A stretch of DNA of 64,000 nt from Mycobacterium sp. E787. GTDB taxonomy: Bacteria; Actinomycetota; Actinomycetes; Mycobacteriales; Mycobacteriaceae. This document shows positions 48,971 through 58,651 of the stretch, one piece after another. The notes below the pieces were generated by a model that did no database searches, was not told where the DNA came from, and was given only the letters and a program-made list of their open reading frames with translations. A program made the position numbers and the translations under genes. Position 1 is the first letter of the stretch. Each line of letters begins with the position of its first letter. The stretch is taken from NCBI RefSeq assembly GCF_001668725.1, contig NZ_LZKL01000127.1, positions 186,001-250,000 of the forward strand. Direction: 5' to 3'.

Positions 48971-50343
48971 CCGATCTGGCCAAGGACTCGAATCGCACCG
49001 GGGCCGAGGAACTTTCGCGACCCATGACGATCGGCGTCGAGGCGTACATCAGCGAGGACTACGCCCGCGCCGAGCGCGACAGGCTGTGGCGAAAAGTCTG
49101 GCAGCAGGTGGGCCGCGTCGAAGAGCTGCCCGAGGTGGGCAGCTACCTGACCTACGACATCCTCGACGACTCGATCATCGTGGTGCGCACCGGTGAGAAC
49201 GAATTTCGCGCGCACCACAACGTCTGCATGCACCGCGGCCGCCGGCTCATCGACACGCCGCAGGGCGCGAAGAACGCCTGCGGCCGCGCCCGCAAGTCGT
49301 TCGTGTGCGGATTCCACGGCTGGACATACGGTTTGGACGGGACGTGCACCCACATCCGCGAGCAACAGGACTGGCAGGGCGCGCTGACTCCCGAGAACAC
49401 CCACCTGCGGCCGGTCAGGGTCGACACCTGGGGCGGTTGGTTGTGGATCAACATGGACCCCGACTGCGAGCCGCTGGCCGACTACCTGTTTCCCGCCGCG
49501 AAGATCCTCGACCCGTTCGGGTGTGAGAACATGCGCTGCAAGTGGCGCAAATGGCTGTCCTTCGAGTGCAACTGGAAGGTCGCGCTGGAGGCCTTCAACG
49601 AGACCTACCACGTCTACACAACCCATCCGGAGTTCAACAAATTCGGCGAATTCAAGGGCTGGGCCAAGGCGCAGGGCAAGCACAGCAACATCGGCTACGA
49701 CGCGCCCGACGACATGGAGGCCACGAAGTCCAAGATCCGACTGGGCACGGGCGACCCGCGTATTTCGACCGCGGAGATGCAGATCTACACGATGGAGGAA
49801 ACCAACACCTCCACCACCGAGACGCTGGTGAACGCCGCCAAGCGGTTGGTGGACGAACTGCCCGAGGGCACGCCGCCCGACAAGGTGCTCGAGCACTGGC
49901 TGTCCGCGGCGCGGCGCGACGACGAGGCCCGCGGCGTGATCTGGCCGACCATCCCGCCCGACATCCTCGGTCAGGCGGGTACGGCGTGGCAGATCTTCCC
50001 GAACTTCCAGATCGGTCAGGGCCTGACCGTTGCGCTGTGCTACGGCGCGCGTCCGCATCCCAGCTACGACCCGAACAAATGCATCTTCGAGGTGTCGGTA
50101 TTCGAGTTGTACCCGAAAGGCCAAGAGCCGCAGACCGAATGGGAGTACACCCCGGTGGGCGACCCGCGCTGGCTGTCGGTCCTCCCCCAGGACTTCTCCA
50201 ACATGGCCGCCGTGCAGCAGGGCATGAAATCGCTGGGCTTCCCTGGCACCAAACCCAACCCTTACCGCGAACGCAGCACCGTCAATCTCCATTACCAGCT
50301 GTCGAAGTACATGGGTACCGGTGAGCCGAAAGAGATCCGATGA
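48967..50343 (+). CDS. Rieske non-heme iron ring-hydroxylating oxygenase, alpha subunit
   Basis: A 458-residue oxygenase. Rieske [2Fe-2S] ligands are Cys87-x-His89 and Cys114-x2-His117. The mononuclear iron site lies in N-E-T-Y-H-V-Y-T-T-H-P (two His) near residue 210, with a distal acidic ligand expected later. It would mono- or dihydroxylate, or demethylate, a ring or side chain. No beta subunit, ferredoxin or reductase gene lies in the island, so the electron donor must come from elsewhere. The GTG start overlaps the SDR stop, and the stop overlaps the next ATG by 4 bp. Confidence 0.9.
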   Translation: MTDLAKDSNRTGAEELSRPMTIGVEAYISEDYARAERDRLWRKVWQQVGRVEELPEVGSYLTYDILDDSIIVVRTGENEFRAHHNVCMHRGRRLIDTPQGAKNACGRARKSFVCGFHGWTYGLDGTCTHIREQQDWQGALTPENTHLRPVRVDTWGGWLWINMDPDCEPLADYLFPAAKILDPFGCENMRCKWRKWLSFECNWKVALEAFNETYHVYTTHPEFNKFGEFKGWAKAQGKHSNIGYDAPDDMEATKSKIRLGTGDPRISTAEMQIYTMEETNTSTTETLVNAAKRLVDELPEGTPPDKVLEHWLSAARRDDEARGVIWPTIPPDILGQAGTAWQIFPNFQIGQGLTVALCYGARPHPSYDPNKCIFEVSVFELYPKGQEPQTEWEYTPVGDPRWLSVLPQDFSNMAAVQQGMKSLGFPGTKPNPYRERSTVNLHYQLSKYMGTGEPKEIR

Positions 50344-52196
50344 CGCACTTCGACAACTGTGGGCCGACCGACGTCCCGCAAGACATCGACATCGACGCGC
50401 TTCGCGAGAAGTACCTGCACGAGCGCGACAGACGGTTGCGCCCCGAAGGGTCCAAGCAGTATTTGGAACTCACGGGCGATTTCGCCGAGTTCGCCGAGGT
50501 CGATCCCCATACGCCGGTGACGCCGCGCACGCCGATCAGCGAGGACGTCGAGGTAGCGGTCCTCGGTGGTGGCATCGCCGGCCTGCTGGCGGGCGCCTAC
50601 CTGAAGAAGTCCGGCGTCGACGACGTGCACATCATCGAGATGGGCGGTGACGTCGGCGGCGTCTGGTACTGGAACCGCTTCCCCGGTATCCAGTGCGACA
50701 ACGACGCCTACTGCTACATCCCGATGCTCGAAGAGCTCGACTTCATGCCGAGCAAGAAGTTCGCCGACGGGGCGGAGATCTACGAGCATTGCCGCCGCAT
50801 CGCCAAACATTTCGGGCTGTACGACGGCGCGATCTTCTCTACCCAGGTGCGCACGGTGCGCTGGGACGACTCGATCAACCGCTGGCGGCTACGGACGAAT
50901 CGCGGCGACGACATCCGCGCCCGCTTCGTGGTGATGACGCAGGGCTCGTACAACCGGCCGAAGTTGCCCGGCATCCCCGGCATCCAGGACTACTTGGACG
51001 CCGGAGGCCACGTTTTCCACTCGGCGCGTTGGGACTACGACTACACCGGCGGCGACGCCAACGGCCGCCTGGACAAGCTGCACGACAAGCGGGTGGCGCT
51101 GGTCGGCACCGGGGCGACGGGTGTTCAGCTGGTTCCCCACCTGGGTCGGGATGCCCAGCACCTCTACGTGTTCCAGCGGACACCGTCGTCGGTGGACGAG
51201 CGCGGAAACGAGCCGACGAACCCGGACTGGGTGGCATCGCTGCAGCCCGGGTGGCAGGCGGAGCGCAAGCGCAATTTCCATCGGTGGTCGCCGTTCGAGG
51301 GCGTGGTGTTCGATGCGGCGGACCAGGTTTGCGACTTCTGGACCGAGTTGGGGCGCAACATGACTGCGCGCATTGCCGCGAGTGACGACCCCGCGTCGCT
51401 GGGCATCGAGCAGATCATGGCGATGCGCGAGGAGGAAGACTACAAGATCATGGAGCGGCTGCGGCGCCGGATCGCCGACATCGTCGAGGACCCCGACACC
51501 GCCGAGGCGCTCAAGCCGTACTACCGGTTCCTGTGCAAGCGGCCGTGCTCGAGTGACGAATACCTGCCGACCTTCAACAATCCCAATGTCACGTTGGTCG
51601 ACGTGTCGGGGTCAAAGGGGGTGGAGCGGCTCACGGAGAACGGCATAGTCGCGGGCGGCATCGAGTACGAGGTCGATTGCGTGGTCTTCGCGAGCGGCTT
51701 CGAGATCTCCACCGAGATCAGCCGCCGGTACGCGATCGAAGCGATCGAGGGCCGCGACGGTGTTTCGCTCTTCGATCACTGGCGCGAAAGCTACAAGACG
51801 CTGCACGGCATGACCACTCGCGGCTTCCCCAACCAGTTCCACACCGGTTTCCTGCAGGGCGGCGTTTCGGCCAACACCACCGCGATGTTCGAGCAGCAGG
51901 CCGAACACATCGCCTACATCATCTCCGAAGCCATCAAGCGCGGCGCCACGACCGTCGAACCGAGTCAGGAGGGTCAGGACGACTGGGTTGCCACGATCCG
52001 CGAACTCGCCATCGACAACTCGGCGTTCGAAGTGAGCTGCACGCCGGGCTATTACAACAACGAGGGCGGCGGAGGCGGAGAGGGCATCCGCTCGTTCCTC
52101 GGGGAGCCCTACTCGCCCGGTTTCTACGCGTTCGACGACCTGCTGAGGGAATGGCGCGCCAAGGGCGATCTGAACGGCCTGGTGCTCGGAACTTAG
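50340..52196 (+). CDS. Flavin monooxygenase of Baeyer-Villiger type
   Basis: A 618-residue FAD/NADPH monooxygenase. The FAD Rossmann motif is L-G-G-G-I-A-G near residues 75-81, the NADPH motif G-T-G-A-T-G-V near 256, and the Baeyer-Villiger fingerprint region F-H-S-A-R-W near 226-231. The roughly 65-residue N-terminal extension is typical of larger BVMOs. It would insert oxygen next to a ketone to give an ester or lactone. Coupled by ATGA to the Rieske gene; the next SDR starts directly after its stop. Confidence 0.88.
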   Translation: MTHFDNCGPTDVPQDIDIDALREKYLHERDRRLRPEGSKQYLELTGDFAEFAEVDPHTPVTPRTPISEDVEVAVLGGGIAGLLAGAYLKKSGVDDVHIIEMGGDVGGVWYWNRFPGIQCDNDAYCYIPMLEELDFMPSKKFADGAEIYEHCRRIAKHFGLYDGAIFSTQVRTVRWDDSINRWRLRTNRGDDIRARFVVMTQGSYNRPKLPGIPGIQDYLDAGGHVFHSARWDYDYTGGDANGRLDKLHDKRVALVGTGATGVQLVPHLGRDAQHLYVFQRTPSSVDERGNEPTNPDWVASLQPGWQAERKRNFHRWSPFEGVVFDAADQVCDFWTELGRNMTARIAASDDPASLGIEQIMAMREEEDYKIMERLRRRIADIVEDPDTAEALKPYYRFLCKRPCSSDEYLPTFNNPNVTLVDVSGSKGVERLTENGIVAGGIEYEVDCVVFASGFEISTEISRRYAIEAIEGRDGVSLFDHWRESYKTLHGMTTRGFPNQFHTGFLQGGVSANTTAMFEQQAEHIAYIISEAIKRGATTVEPSQEGQDDWVATIRELAIDNSAFEVSCTPGYYNNEGGGGGEGIRSFLGEPYSPGFYAFDDLLREWRAKGDLNGLVLGT

Positions 52197-53132
52197 ATGG
52201 CAGAGCTGAGATTCGACGGGCGCGTCGCCGTCATCACCGGGGCCGGCCGAGGCCACGGCCGCTGCTACGCCCTGTTGCTGGCGTCACGGGGCGCCAAGGT
52301 CGTCGTCAACGATCACGGCGGCGGCCTCACGGGTGACGGCGCCGACAACGGTCCGGCCCGCGATGTCGTGCGCGAGATCGTCGCCGCCGGTGGTCAGGCC
52401 GTCGCCTGCACCGACTCGGTGGCCACCGCCGCCGGCGGCAAGGCCATCATCGACGCGGCGCTCGACAGCTACGGACGCGTCGACGTCCTCATCCACAACG
52501 CCGGCAACGTCCGCCGCGGCTCGCTGAAGGAGATGAGCTACCAGGACTTCGACGCGGTGCTCGATGTTCACCTGCGCGGCGCGTTCCACGTTGTGCGGCC
52601 CGCGTTCCCGGTGATGTGCGACGCGGGGTACGGGCGCATCGTGCTGACTTCCTCGATCGGCGGCCTGTACGGAAACCAGGACGTCGCCAACTACGCCGCC
52701 GCCAAGGCCGGCGTGATCGGACTGTCCAATGTCGCGGCCCTCGAAGGCGCGGCCGACGGCGTGCGGTGCAACGTGATCGTGCCGGCAGCGGTGACGAGAA
52801 TGGCCGCCGGCATCGACACCTCGGCCTACCCCCCGATGGGTCCGGAACTCGTTGCGCCCGTGGTGGGTTGGCTCGCCCACGAAAGCTGTTCGGTGACCGG
52901 GGAGGTGTTCATCGCGTTGGCGGGGCGGGTGGCGCGGGCGGTCATCGCGGAAAGCCCCGGGGTGCACCGGCCGGCCTGGACGGTCGAGGAGGTCGGCGAA
53001 CACCTCGACGCGATCCGAAACATCGAGGCCCCGCTGGTGTTTCCGGTGGTTCCCGACGGTCACCACCAGCACATCCGCTACAGCTTCGACCTCGCACACC
53101 GGTCCAGCGATCGGGGCGTGCTTCGTGGCTAG
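52197..53132 (+). CDS. SDR-family dehydrogenase, MFE-2/HSD17B4-like
   Basis: A 311-residue SDR: T-G-A-G-R-G-H-G-R near residue 14 (a glycine motif like the 3-hydroxyacyl-CoA dehydrogenase part of multifunctional enzyme type 2), H-N-A-G-N near 100, and catalytic S-S and Y-A-A-A-K near 147-165. A roughly 60-residue C-terminal extension follows. It may act on a hydroxyacyl-CoA. No gap to the preceding gene; the 3' end overlaps the CoA-transferase gene by 8 bp. Confidence 0.86.
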   Translation: MAELRFDGRVAVITGAGRGHGRCYALLLASRGAKVVVNDHGGGLTGDGADNGPARDVVREIVAAGGQAVACTDSVATAAGGKAIIDAALDSYGRVDVLIHNAGNVRRGSLKEMSYQDFDAVLDVHLRGAFHVVRPAFPVMCDAGYGRIVLTSSIGGLYGNQDVANYAAAKAGVIGLSNVAALEGAADGVRCNVIVPAAVTRMAAGIDTSAYPPMGPELVAPVVGWLAHESCSVTGEVFIALAGRVARAVIAESPGVHRPAWTVEEVGEHLDAIRNIEAPLVFPVVPDGHHQHIRYSFDLAHRSSDRGVLRG

Positions 53133-54303
53133 CCGGACGGGCCCGCTGGCCGGCGTGCGGGTCGTCGACCTCACCGCGATGGTGATGGGACCGTACTGCA
53201 CGCAGATCATGGCCGACATGGGCGCCGACGTGATCAAAGTCGAACCGCCCCAAGGCGATAACACCCGCTACATCTCGGTCGGCCCCGCGCCGGGCATGAG
53301 CGGGGTGTTCGTCAACGTCAACCGCGGCAAGCGCAGCGTCGTCCTGGACCTGCACACCCACGCCGGAACGGACGCGCTGCGGGCGCTTGCCGAGACCGCG
53401 GACGTGTTCATCCACTCGATGCGCGCCAAGGCGATCGCCAAGCTCGGCTTCGCCTACGACGACGTCGCCGCGATCAACCCCGCGATCGTCTACACCAACT
53501 GCTACGGGTACGGGCGCCGCGGACCCGAACGGGACCGGCCCGCCTACGACGACACGATTCAGGCCGAGTGCGGCCTGCCCGCGGTGCAACAGCAACTGAC
53601 CGGCGAGGCCGACTACGTCGGAACCATCATGGCCGACAAGGTCGCCGGGTTGACGGCGCTGTACGCGACGACCATGGCGTTGTACCACCGCGAACGCACC
53701 GGCGAGGGTCAGGAGGTCGAGGTCGCCATGTTCGAGACCATGGCCTCGTTCATGCTCGTCGAACACGCCAACGGCGCAATGTTCGACCCGCCCCTGGGGC
53801 CGGCGGTCTATCCGCGCACGGTGGCGCCCAACCGTCGCCCATACCGCACCAGTGACGGCTACATCGCCGCGTTGATCTACAACGACAAGCACTGGAACGC
53901 GTTCGTCGACGCCGTGCGCCCGCCGTGGGCCAGCGACCTCTATTCGACGCTGGAACAGCGCGCCCACCAGATCGACACCATCTACGGATTGGTCGCCGAG
54001 ACGATGAAGCAGCGCTCGACGAGTGAGTGGCTGGAGCTGTTAGGAGAACTCGAAATACCGGCCGCACCACTGAACACGCCGGGCGCGCTGTTCGACGACC
54101 CACATCTGAACGCCGTCGGCATGTTCCAGACCGTGGACACTCCGCACGGGCCGGTGCGCTTTCCGGGCGTGCCCACCTGGTTCTCCCGGACACCCGGTCG
54201 CGTCGCGGGCCCGGCGCCGGAACTCGGCGCCGACACCGCACAAGTGCTCGAGGAGCTCGGCGCGAGCGTGGTGCCTCCAGCTCGCGATGGAAAGGAGATT
54301 TGA
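53125..54303 (+). CDS. CaiB/BaiF family III CoA-transferase
   Basis: A 392-residue family III CoA-transferase: G-V-R-V-V-D-L-T near residue 10, G-A-D-V-I-K-V-E-P-P near 32, N-R-G-K-R-S near 66, and Y-D-D-T-I-Q-A-E-C-G before a conserved M-A-D-K-V-A-G-L near 170 that holds the expected catalytic Asp. It moves CoA between acids, so it could activate an intermediate without ATP. Followed 2 bp later by a ThDP enzyme: the same pairing as formyl-CoA transferase with oxalyl-CoA decarboxylase. Confidence 0.88.
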   Translation: MASRTGPLAGVRVVDLTAMVMGPYCTQIMADMGADVIKVEPPQGDNTRYISVGPAPGMSGVFVNVNRGKRSVVLDLHTHAGTDALRALAETADVFIHSMRAKAIAKLGFAYDDVAAINPAIVYTNCYGYGRRGPERDRPAYDDTIQAECGLPAVQQQLTGEADYVGTIMADKVAGLTALYATTMALYHRERTGEGQEVEVAMFETMASFMLVEHANGAMFDPPLGPAVYPRTVAPNRRPYRTSDGYIAALIYNDKHWNAFVDAVRPPWASDLYSTLEQRAHQIDTIYGLVAETMKQRSTSEWLELLGELEIPAAPLNTPGALFDDPHLNAVGMFQTVDTPHGPVRFPGVPTWFSRTPGRVAGPAPELGADTAQVLEELGASVVPPARDGKEI

Positions 54304-54305
54304 CC

Positions 54306-56012
54306 ATGGCCGTGCCCGTCTACAAGCGCATCCTCGACCTGTTCGAGGCCGAGGGTGTGAACACCTTGTTCGGCATCCCCGACCCGAACTTCGTGCACAT
54401 GTTCGCCGAAGCCGACGCGCGCGGGTGGTCGGTGGTCGCGCCTCATCACGAACTCAGCGCCGGCTTCATGGCCGAGGCGGCGTCGCGGATGACGGGTAAG
54501 CCCGGGCTGTGCATCGGCACGCTCGGACCCGGGATGGCCAACATGGCCGGAGCGATCCAGTGTGCGCTGGTGGAGAACTCGCCGGTGATCTTCCTCGGCG
54601 GCCAGCGGGCCCGCGTCACCGAGCGCCGAGTCCGGCGGGGACGCATCCAGTTCGTGCGGCAGGAGCCCCTTGTCGCGCCGTCGGTCAAGTACAGCGCATC
54701 CATCGAGTACGCCAACCAGACGGACGAGATCATCCACGAGGCGATCCGCCGCGCCATGTCCGGCACACCGGGACCGGCCTACATCGAGTACCCGTCGCAC
54801 GTCATCCTCGAAGAACTCGAGGTACCGGATCCGCTGCCGCCCAACCGATATCGGCTTGTCAACCAGACAGCAGGCCAGCGCGAGGTGCTCGAAGCGGCCG
54901 AGCTGATCCGGGCGGCCGAAAGCCCGATCCTGTTGGTCGGACACGCGGTCCACACCTCGCGCACCGGTGCGGCGGTCCGGGAGCTGGCCGACCTCATGGC
55001 TTGCCCCGTGATCCAGACCTCGGGCGGCACGTCGTTCATCGACGGTCTCGAGGACCGCACCTTCGCCTACGGTTTTTCCCCGGCCGCCGTCGAGGCGGTG
55101 GTGAAGTCCGACCTGTGTGTCGCGCTCGGCACGGAGCTCGGCGAACCGAGCCACTACGGCCGGACCCGCCACTGGGCCGAGAACGACGCAAAGCGTAAAT
55201 GGGTTCTGGTCGAACAGGATCCGGTGGCCATCGGCGTAAACCGTCCCATCGACATCCCCCTGGTCGGCGACCTTCGCGGTGTGGTGCCTCAGCTGGTGGA
55301 CGCGCTCCGCGACAGACCGCGGAAGCCGTCTGCCGATCTTGACCGCTGGATCGAACAGGACGCGGCGGAGCTGGCGCAGCTCGCGGAGAACGCGCCGACA
55401 GGCCGGACGCCGATACATCCGGCGCGGTTCGTCGTCGAGGCCACCAAAGCCTTCCCGAAGGACGGCATCCTGGTCCGCGACGGCGGCGCGACCGTCATCT
55501 TCCAGTGGACCTACTCGCAGGCCAAACCGCGCGACGTCATCTGGAACCAGAACTTCGGGCATCTCGGCACCGGCCTGCCCTACGCGGTCGGGGCGTCGAT
55601 CGCCGAAGGCGGCAAGCGGCCGGTGATGCTGCTGACCAGCGATTCGGCGTTCCTGTTCCACATCGCCGAGTTGGAAACCGCCGCGCGGCAGAACCTTCCG
55701 TTGGTGTGCGTGGTGGGCGTCGACCACCAGTGGGGCCTCGAGGTGGGGGTCTACAAGCGCACCTTCCCCCAGCCGTCACCCCAGCCCGGCGTGCACTGGA
55801 GCAAAAACGTCCGCCTCGACAAGGTCGCCGAGGGCTTCGGCTGCCACGGCGAGTACGTCGAGAAGGAGGACGAGATCGGCCCGGCGATCGAGCGGGCTTA
55901 CGCTAGCGGCAAGACCGCCGTCGTCCATGTCTGCATCGACCCCAAGGCCAACTCCGAGGAGATGCCCAAGTACGACGAATTCCGCACCTGGTACGCCGAG
56001 GGCACCCAATAG
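54306..56012 (+). CDS. ThDP-dependent enzyme (acetolactate synthase/2-hydroxyacyl-CoA lyase-like)
   Basis: A 568-residue ThDP enzyme with the three usual domains. The cofactor-activating Glu is Glu49 (H-H-E-L). The Mg/ThDP motif reads S-D-S-A-F (residues 445-449) rather than GDG, and the usual second ligand Asn is replaced in V-G-V-D-H-Q-W-G. The D-S-A-F form resembles oxalyl-CoA decarboxylase and 2-hydroxyacyl-CoA lyase. Activity cannot be fixed: decarboxylase, lyase or carboligase are all possible. The ATG has AAAGGAG upstream. It lies between the CoA-transferase and aldehyde dehydrogenase genes, which suggests cleavage to an aldehyde that is then oxidised. Confidence 0.85.
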   Translation: MAVPVYKRILDLFEAEGVNTLFGIPDPNFVHMFAEADARGWSVVAPHHELSAGFMAEAASRMTGKPGLCIGTLGPGMANMAGAIQCALVENSPVIFLGGQRARVTERRVRRGRIQFVRQEPLVAPSVKYSASIEYANQTDEIIHEAIRRAMSGTPGPAYIEYPSHVILEELEVPDPLPPNRYRLVNQTAGQREVLEAAELIRAAESPILLVGHAVHTSRTGAAVRELADLMACPVIQTSGGTSFIDGLEDRTFAYGFSPAAVEAVVKSDLCVALGTELGEPSHYGRTRHWAENDAKRKWVLVEQDPVAIGVNRPIDIPLVGDLRGVVPQLVDALRDRPRKPSADLDRWIEQDAAELAQLAENAPTGRTPIHPARFVVEATKAFPKDGILVRDGGATVIFQWTYSQAKPRDVIWNQNFGHLGTGLPYAVGASIAEGGKRPVMLLTSDSAFLFHIAELETAARQNLPLVCVVGVDHQWGLEVGVYKRTFPQPSPQPGVHWSKNVRLDKVAEGFGCHGEYVEKEDEIGPAIERAYASGKTAVVHVCIDPKANSEEMPKYDEFRTWYAEGTQ

Positions 56013-56027
56013 AAAGGGATCGATCTG

Positions 56028-57449
56028 ATGCGCGAATACCTCAAGTTCTACATCGACGGGCGCTGGGTAGACCCCGTGCGGCCCAACACCTTCGACGTGG
56101 AGAATCCGGCGACCGAAGAGGTCTCCGGGAAGATCTCGCTCGGCTCGGCCGCCGACGTCGACGTGGCGGTCACCGCCGCCCGCCGCGCGTTCACCACATG
56201 GTCGCAGAGCACCCGTGAGCAGCGCCTCGATCTGCTGGAGGCCATCCTGGCCGAATACGGCAAGCGCACGGGCGATCTCGCGGACGCGGTCACCGAGGAA
56301 ATGGGCGCGCCGCCCTCACTGGCCGCGGGTCCGCAGGTGCAACTCGGGCTCGGTCACCTGGTGACGGCGATCGACGTGCTGAAGAACTTCGCCTTCGAAG
56401 AACAGCACGGCGCAACGCTGATCGCCAGGGAGCCGATCGGCGTCTGCGGGCTGATCACGCCGTGGAACTGGCCACTCAACCAGATCGCGGTCAAGGTGTA
56501 CCCGGCGTTGGCGACCGGCTGCACGATGATCCTGAAACCGTCCGAGGTGGCGCCCTTCTCCGCCTACATCTTCACCGAGATCCTCGACGCCGCGGGCGTG
56601 CCCGCCGGGGTGTACAACCTCGTGAACGGTGACGGCCCCGGGGTGGGCGTAGCCCTGGCGAGCCACCCCGACATCGACATGGTGTCGTTCACCGGCTCCA
56701 CGCGCGCCGGCGTCGAGGTGGCCAGGAATGCCGCCACCACGGTGAAGCGGGTGACCCAGGAGCTGGGCGGCAAGAGCCCCAACATCGTCCTCGATGACGC
56801 GGGCTTTGCCGACAGCGTCCGCGCCGGCGTGGTCAACATGATGCCGAACACCGGACAGAGCTGTAACGCCCCGTCGCGCATGCTGGTCCCGAATTCGCGG
56901 ATGGCCGAGGCCATCGGCATCGCTCGTGAGGTCGCCCAGCAGGTGAAGGTGGGCAGCCCGGCAGACAAGACCGCGATCGGACCGGTGGCCTCGAAGGCGC
57001 AATTCGAGAAGGTCCAAGGCCTGATCCAGGCGGGCATCGACGAGGGCGCGACGGTCGTCGCCGGCGGCCCGGGCCGGCCGGCGGGTCTGGACAGGGGTTA
57101 CTACGTCAAGCCGACCGTCTTCGCCAACGTCACCAATGACATGACGATCGCGCGCGAGGAGATCTTCGGTCCGGTGCTGTGCATCCTCGGCTACGACGAC
57201 ATCGATCAGGCCGTGGAGATCGCCAACGACACCGATTACGGCCTGGCCGGTTATGTCTCGGGAGCCGACCTGGACAAGGCCCGCGAGGTGGCCCGCAAGA
57301 TCCGCGCGGGCTGGGTCACGATCAACCATGCCTTCGACATGAATTCGGCGTTCGGCGGCTACAAGCACAGCGGCAACGGTCGGGAGTGGAGCGAGTTCGG
57401 CTTCCACGAGTATCTAGAGGTCAAGAGCACCTTGGGCTACGCGCCCTGA
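56028..57449 (+). CDS. NAD(P)-dependent aldehyde dehydrogenase
   Basis: A 473-residue ALDH-superfamily enzyme: oxyanion/cofactor region T-P-W-N-W-P near residue 143, F-T-G-S-T near 223, general base in Q-E-L-G-G-K-S near 245, and nucleophile Cys in N-T-G-Q-S-C-N-A-P near 280. E-E-I-F-G-P-V is present near the C-terminal third. It oxidises an aldehyde to an acid, probably the product of the upstream ThDP enzyme or the downstream alcohol dehydrogenase. Confidence 0.9.
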   Translation: MREYLKFYIDGRWVDPVRPNTFDVENPATEEVSGKISLGSAADVDVAVTAARRAFTTWSQSTREQRLDLLEAILAEYGKRTGDLADAVTEEMGAPPSLAAGPQVQLGLGHLVTAIDVLKNFAFEEQHGATLIAREPIGVCGLITPWNWPLNQIAVKVYPALATGCTMILKPSEVAPFSAYIFTEILDAAGVPAGVYNLVNGDGPGVGVALASHPDIDMVSFTGSTRAGVEVARNAATTVKRVTQELGGKSPNIVLDDAGFADSVRAGVVNMMPNTGQSCNAPSRMLVPNSRMAEAIGIAREVAQQVKVGSPADKTAIGPVASKAQFEKVQGLIQAGIDEGATVVAGGPGRPAGLDRGYYVKPTVFANVTNDMTIAREEIFGPVLCILGYDDIDQAVEIANDTDYGLAGYVSGADLDKAREVARKIRAGWVTINHAFDMNSAFGGYKHSGNGREWSEFGFHEYLEVKSTLGYAP

Positions 57450-57478
57450 CGGGCCGAGGCGCCATCAGGGAGGTCGCT

Positions 57479-58639
57479 ATGAGGTGTCGTGCCGCCGTGA
57501 TCCGCGGGGTCGGCAGGGACTGGGAGATCCACGAGATCGAACTCGACCCGCCCCGGACCGGTGAAGTGCTGGTGCGGATGGCCGTTGCCGGGGTGTGCCA
57601 CTCCGACGACCACTTGTTCACCGGCGACGTGGTGCCGTCACCCGAGGCCGTGGCCGCCAGCGGTCAGCCCGCGCCGGACTGGTTCCCGCTGCTCGGCGGG
57701 CACGAGGGTGCGGGGGTTGTCGCCGAGACCGGACCGGGAGTCACGACGGTGCGGCCGGGGGACCGCGTGGCGCTCTCGTTCATTCCCGCGTGCGGCAATT
57801 GCCGGTTCTGCGTGAACGGTCAAAGCTACATCTGCGACATCGGCGCAAGCCTGTTCGTGCGGGAGATGCCCACCGACGGGACCTGCCGGCGGCATCTCGG
57901 CGACGAAAACCTCTTGGCCTACGGCCAACTCGGCACGTTCGCAGAATATGCCGTGCTGTCCGAGAGGTCCGTCATCAAGATCGACGACGCGATCCCGTTC
58001 CACGCCGCCTCACTCGTGTCGTGCGGTGTGAGCACCGGCTGGGGCTCCGCGACGATATCGGCGGCCACCGAACCCGGGGACACCGTCGTCGTCATCGGCG
58101 CCGGTGGGGTCGGGATGAACGCGTTGCAGGGGGCGCGGGCGGTCGGCGCGAAATATGTGGTCGCGGTGGATCCGGTTGATTCCAAGCGGGATTCGGCCAA
58201 GTTCTTCGGTGCCACGCACACCGCCGCCTCCGCCGGGGCGGCGATCCCCCTGGTCAAGGAGATCACGAACGGGTTGATGGCGGACCGCGTGGTCGTCTGT
58301 CCCGGTGTTGTGCGTGTGGACGTGCTTCCGTTGGCGATGGCGCTGCTGCGCAAGGGCGGGATATGCGTGCTCACCGGCATCACCCCGTTCACCGAGCCGC
58401 CGGTGCCGTTGGTCCTGCAGGAGATGACGCTGTCGGCCAAGCAACTCCGGGGAGCGCTCTACGGCGGGATGAATCCGCGCACGAGCGTGCCGATGCTGTT
58501 GTCGCTGTATCAGGCCGGCGCGTTGAAACTCGATGAGCTGGTCACCCGGCACTACCGGCTCGACGAGATCAACGAGGCGTTCGCCGACCTGCGGGAGGGC
58601 CGAAACATTCGCGGGATCATCGAGTTCGCCGGCCCGTAA
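57479..58639 (+). CDS. Zinc-dependent alcohol dehydrogenase (NDMA-dependent/AdhD-like)
   Basis: A 386-residue MDR alcohol dehydrogenase. The catalytic zinc region is G-V-C-H-S-D-D-H near residue 38 with G-H-E-G-A-G near 75; structural zinc cysteines are in C-G-N-C-R-F-C-V-N-G-Q-S-Y-I-C near 103-117; the NAD motif is G-A-G-G-V-G-M-N near 204. It resembles mycobacterial AdhD and NDMA-dependent alcohol dehydrogenases. The ATG at 57479 has AGGGAGG upstream. Last gene of the rightward operon, next to the convergent SRPBCC gene. Confidence 0.9.
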   Translation: MRCRAAVIRGVGRDWEIHEIELDPPRTGEVLVRMAVAGVCHSDDHLFTGDVVPSPEAVAASGQPAPDWFPLLGGHEGAGVVAETGPGVTTVRPGDRVALSFIPACGNCRFCVNGQSYICDIGASLFVREMPTDGTCRRHLGDENLLAYGQLGTFAEYAVLSERSVIKIDDAIPFHAASLVSCGVSTGWGSATISAATEPGDTVVVIGAGGVGMNALQGARAVGAKYVVAVDPVDSKRDSAKFFGATHTAASAGAAIPLVKEITNGLMADRVVVCPGVVRVDVLPLAMALLRKGGICVLTGITPFTEPPVPLVLQEMTLSAKQLRGALYGGMNPRTSVPMLLSLYQAGALKLDELVTRHYRLDEINEAFADLREGRNIRGIIEFAGP

Positions 58640-58651
58640 AAAGCCGCCTGG

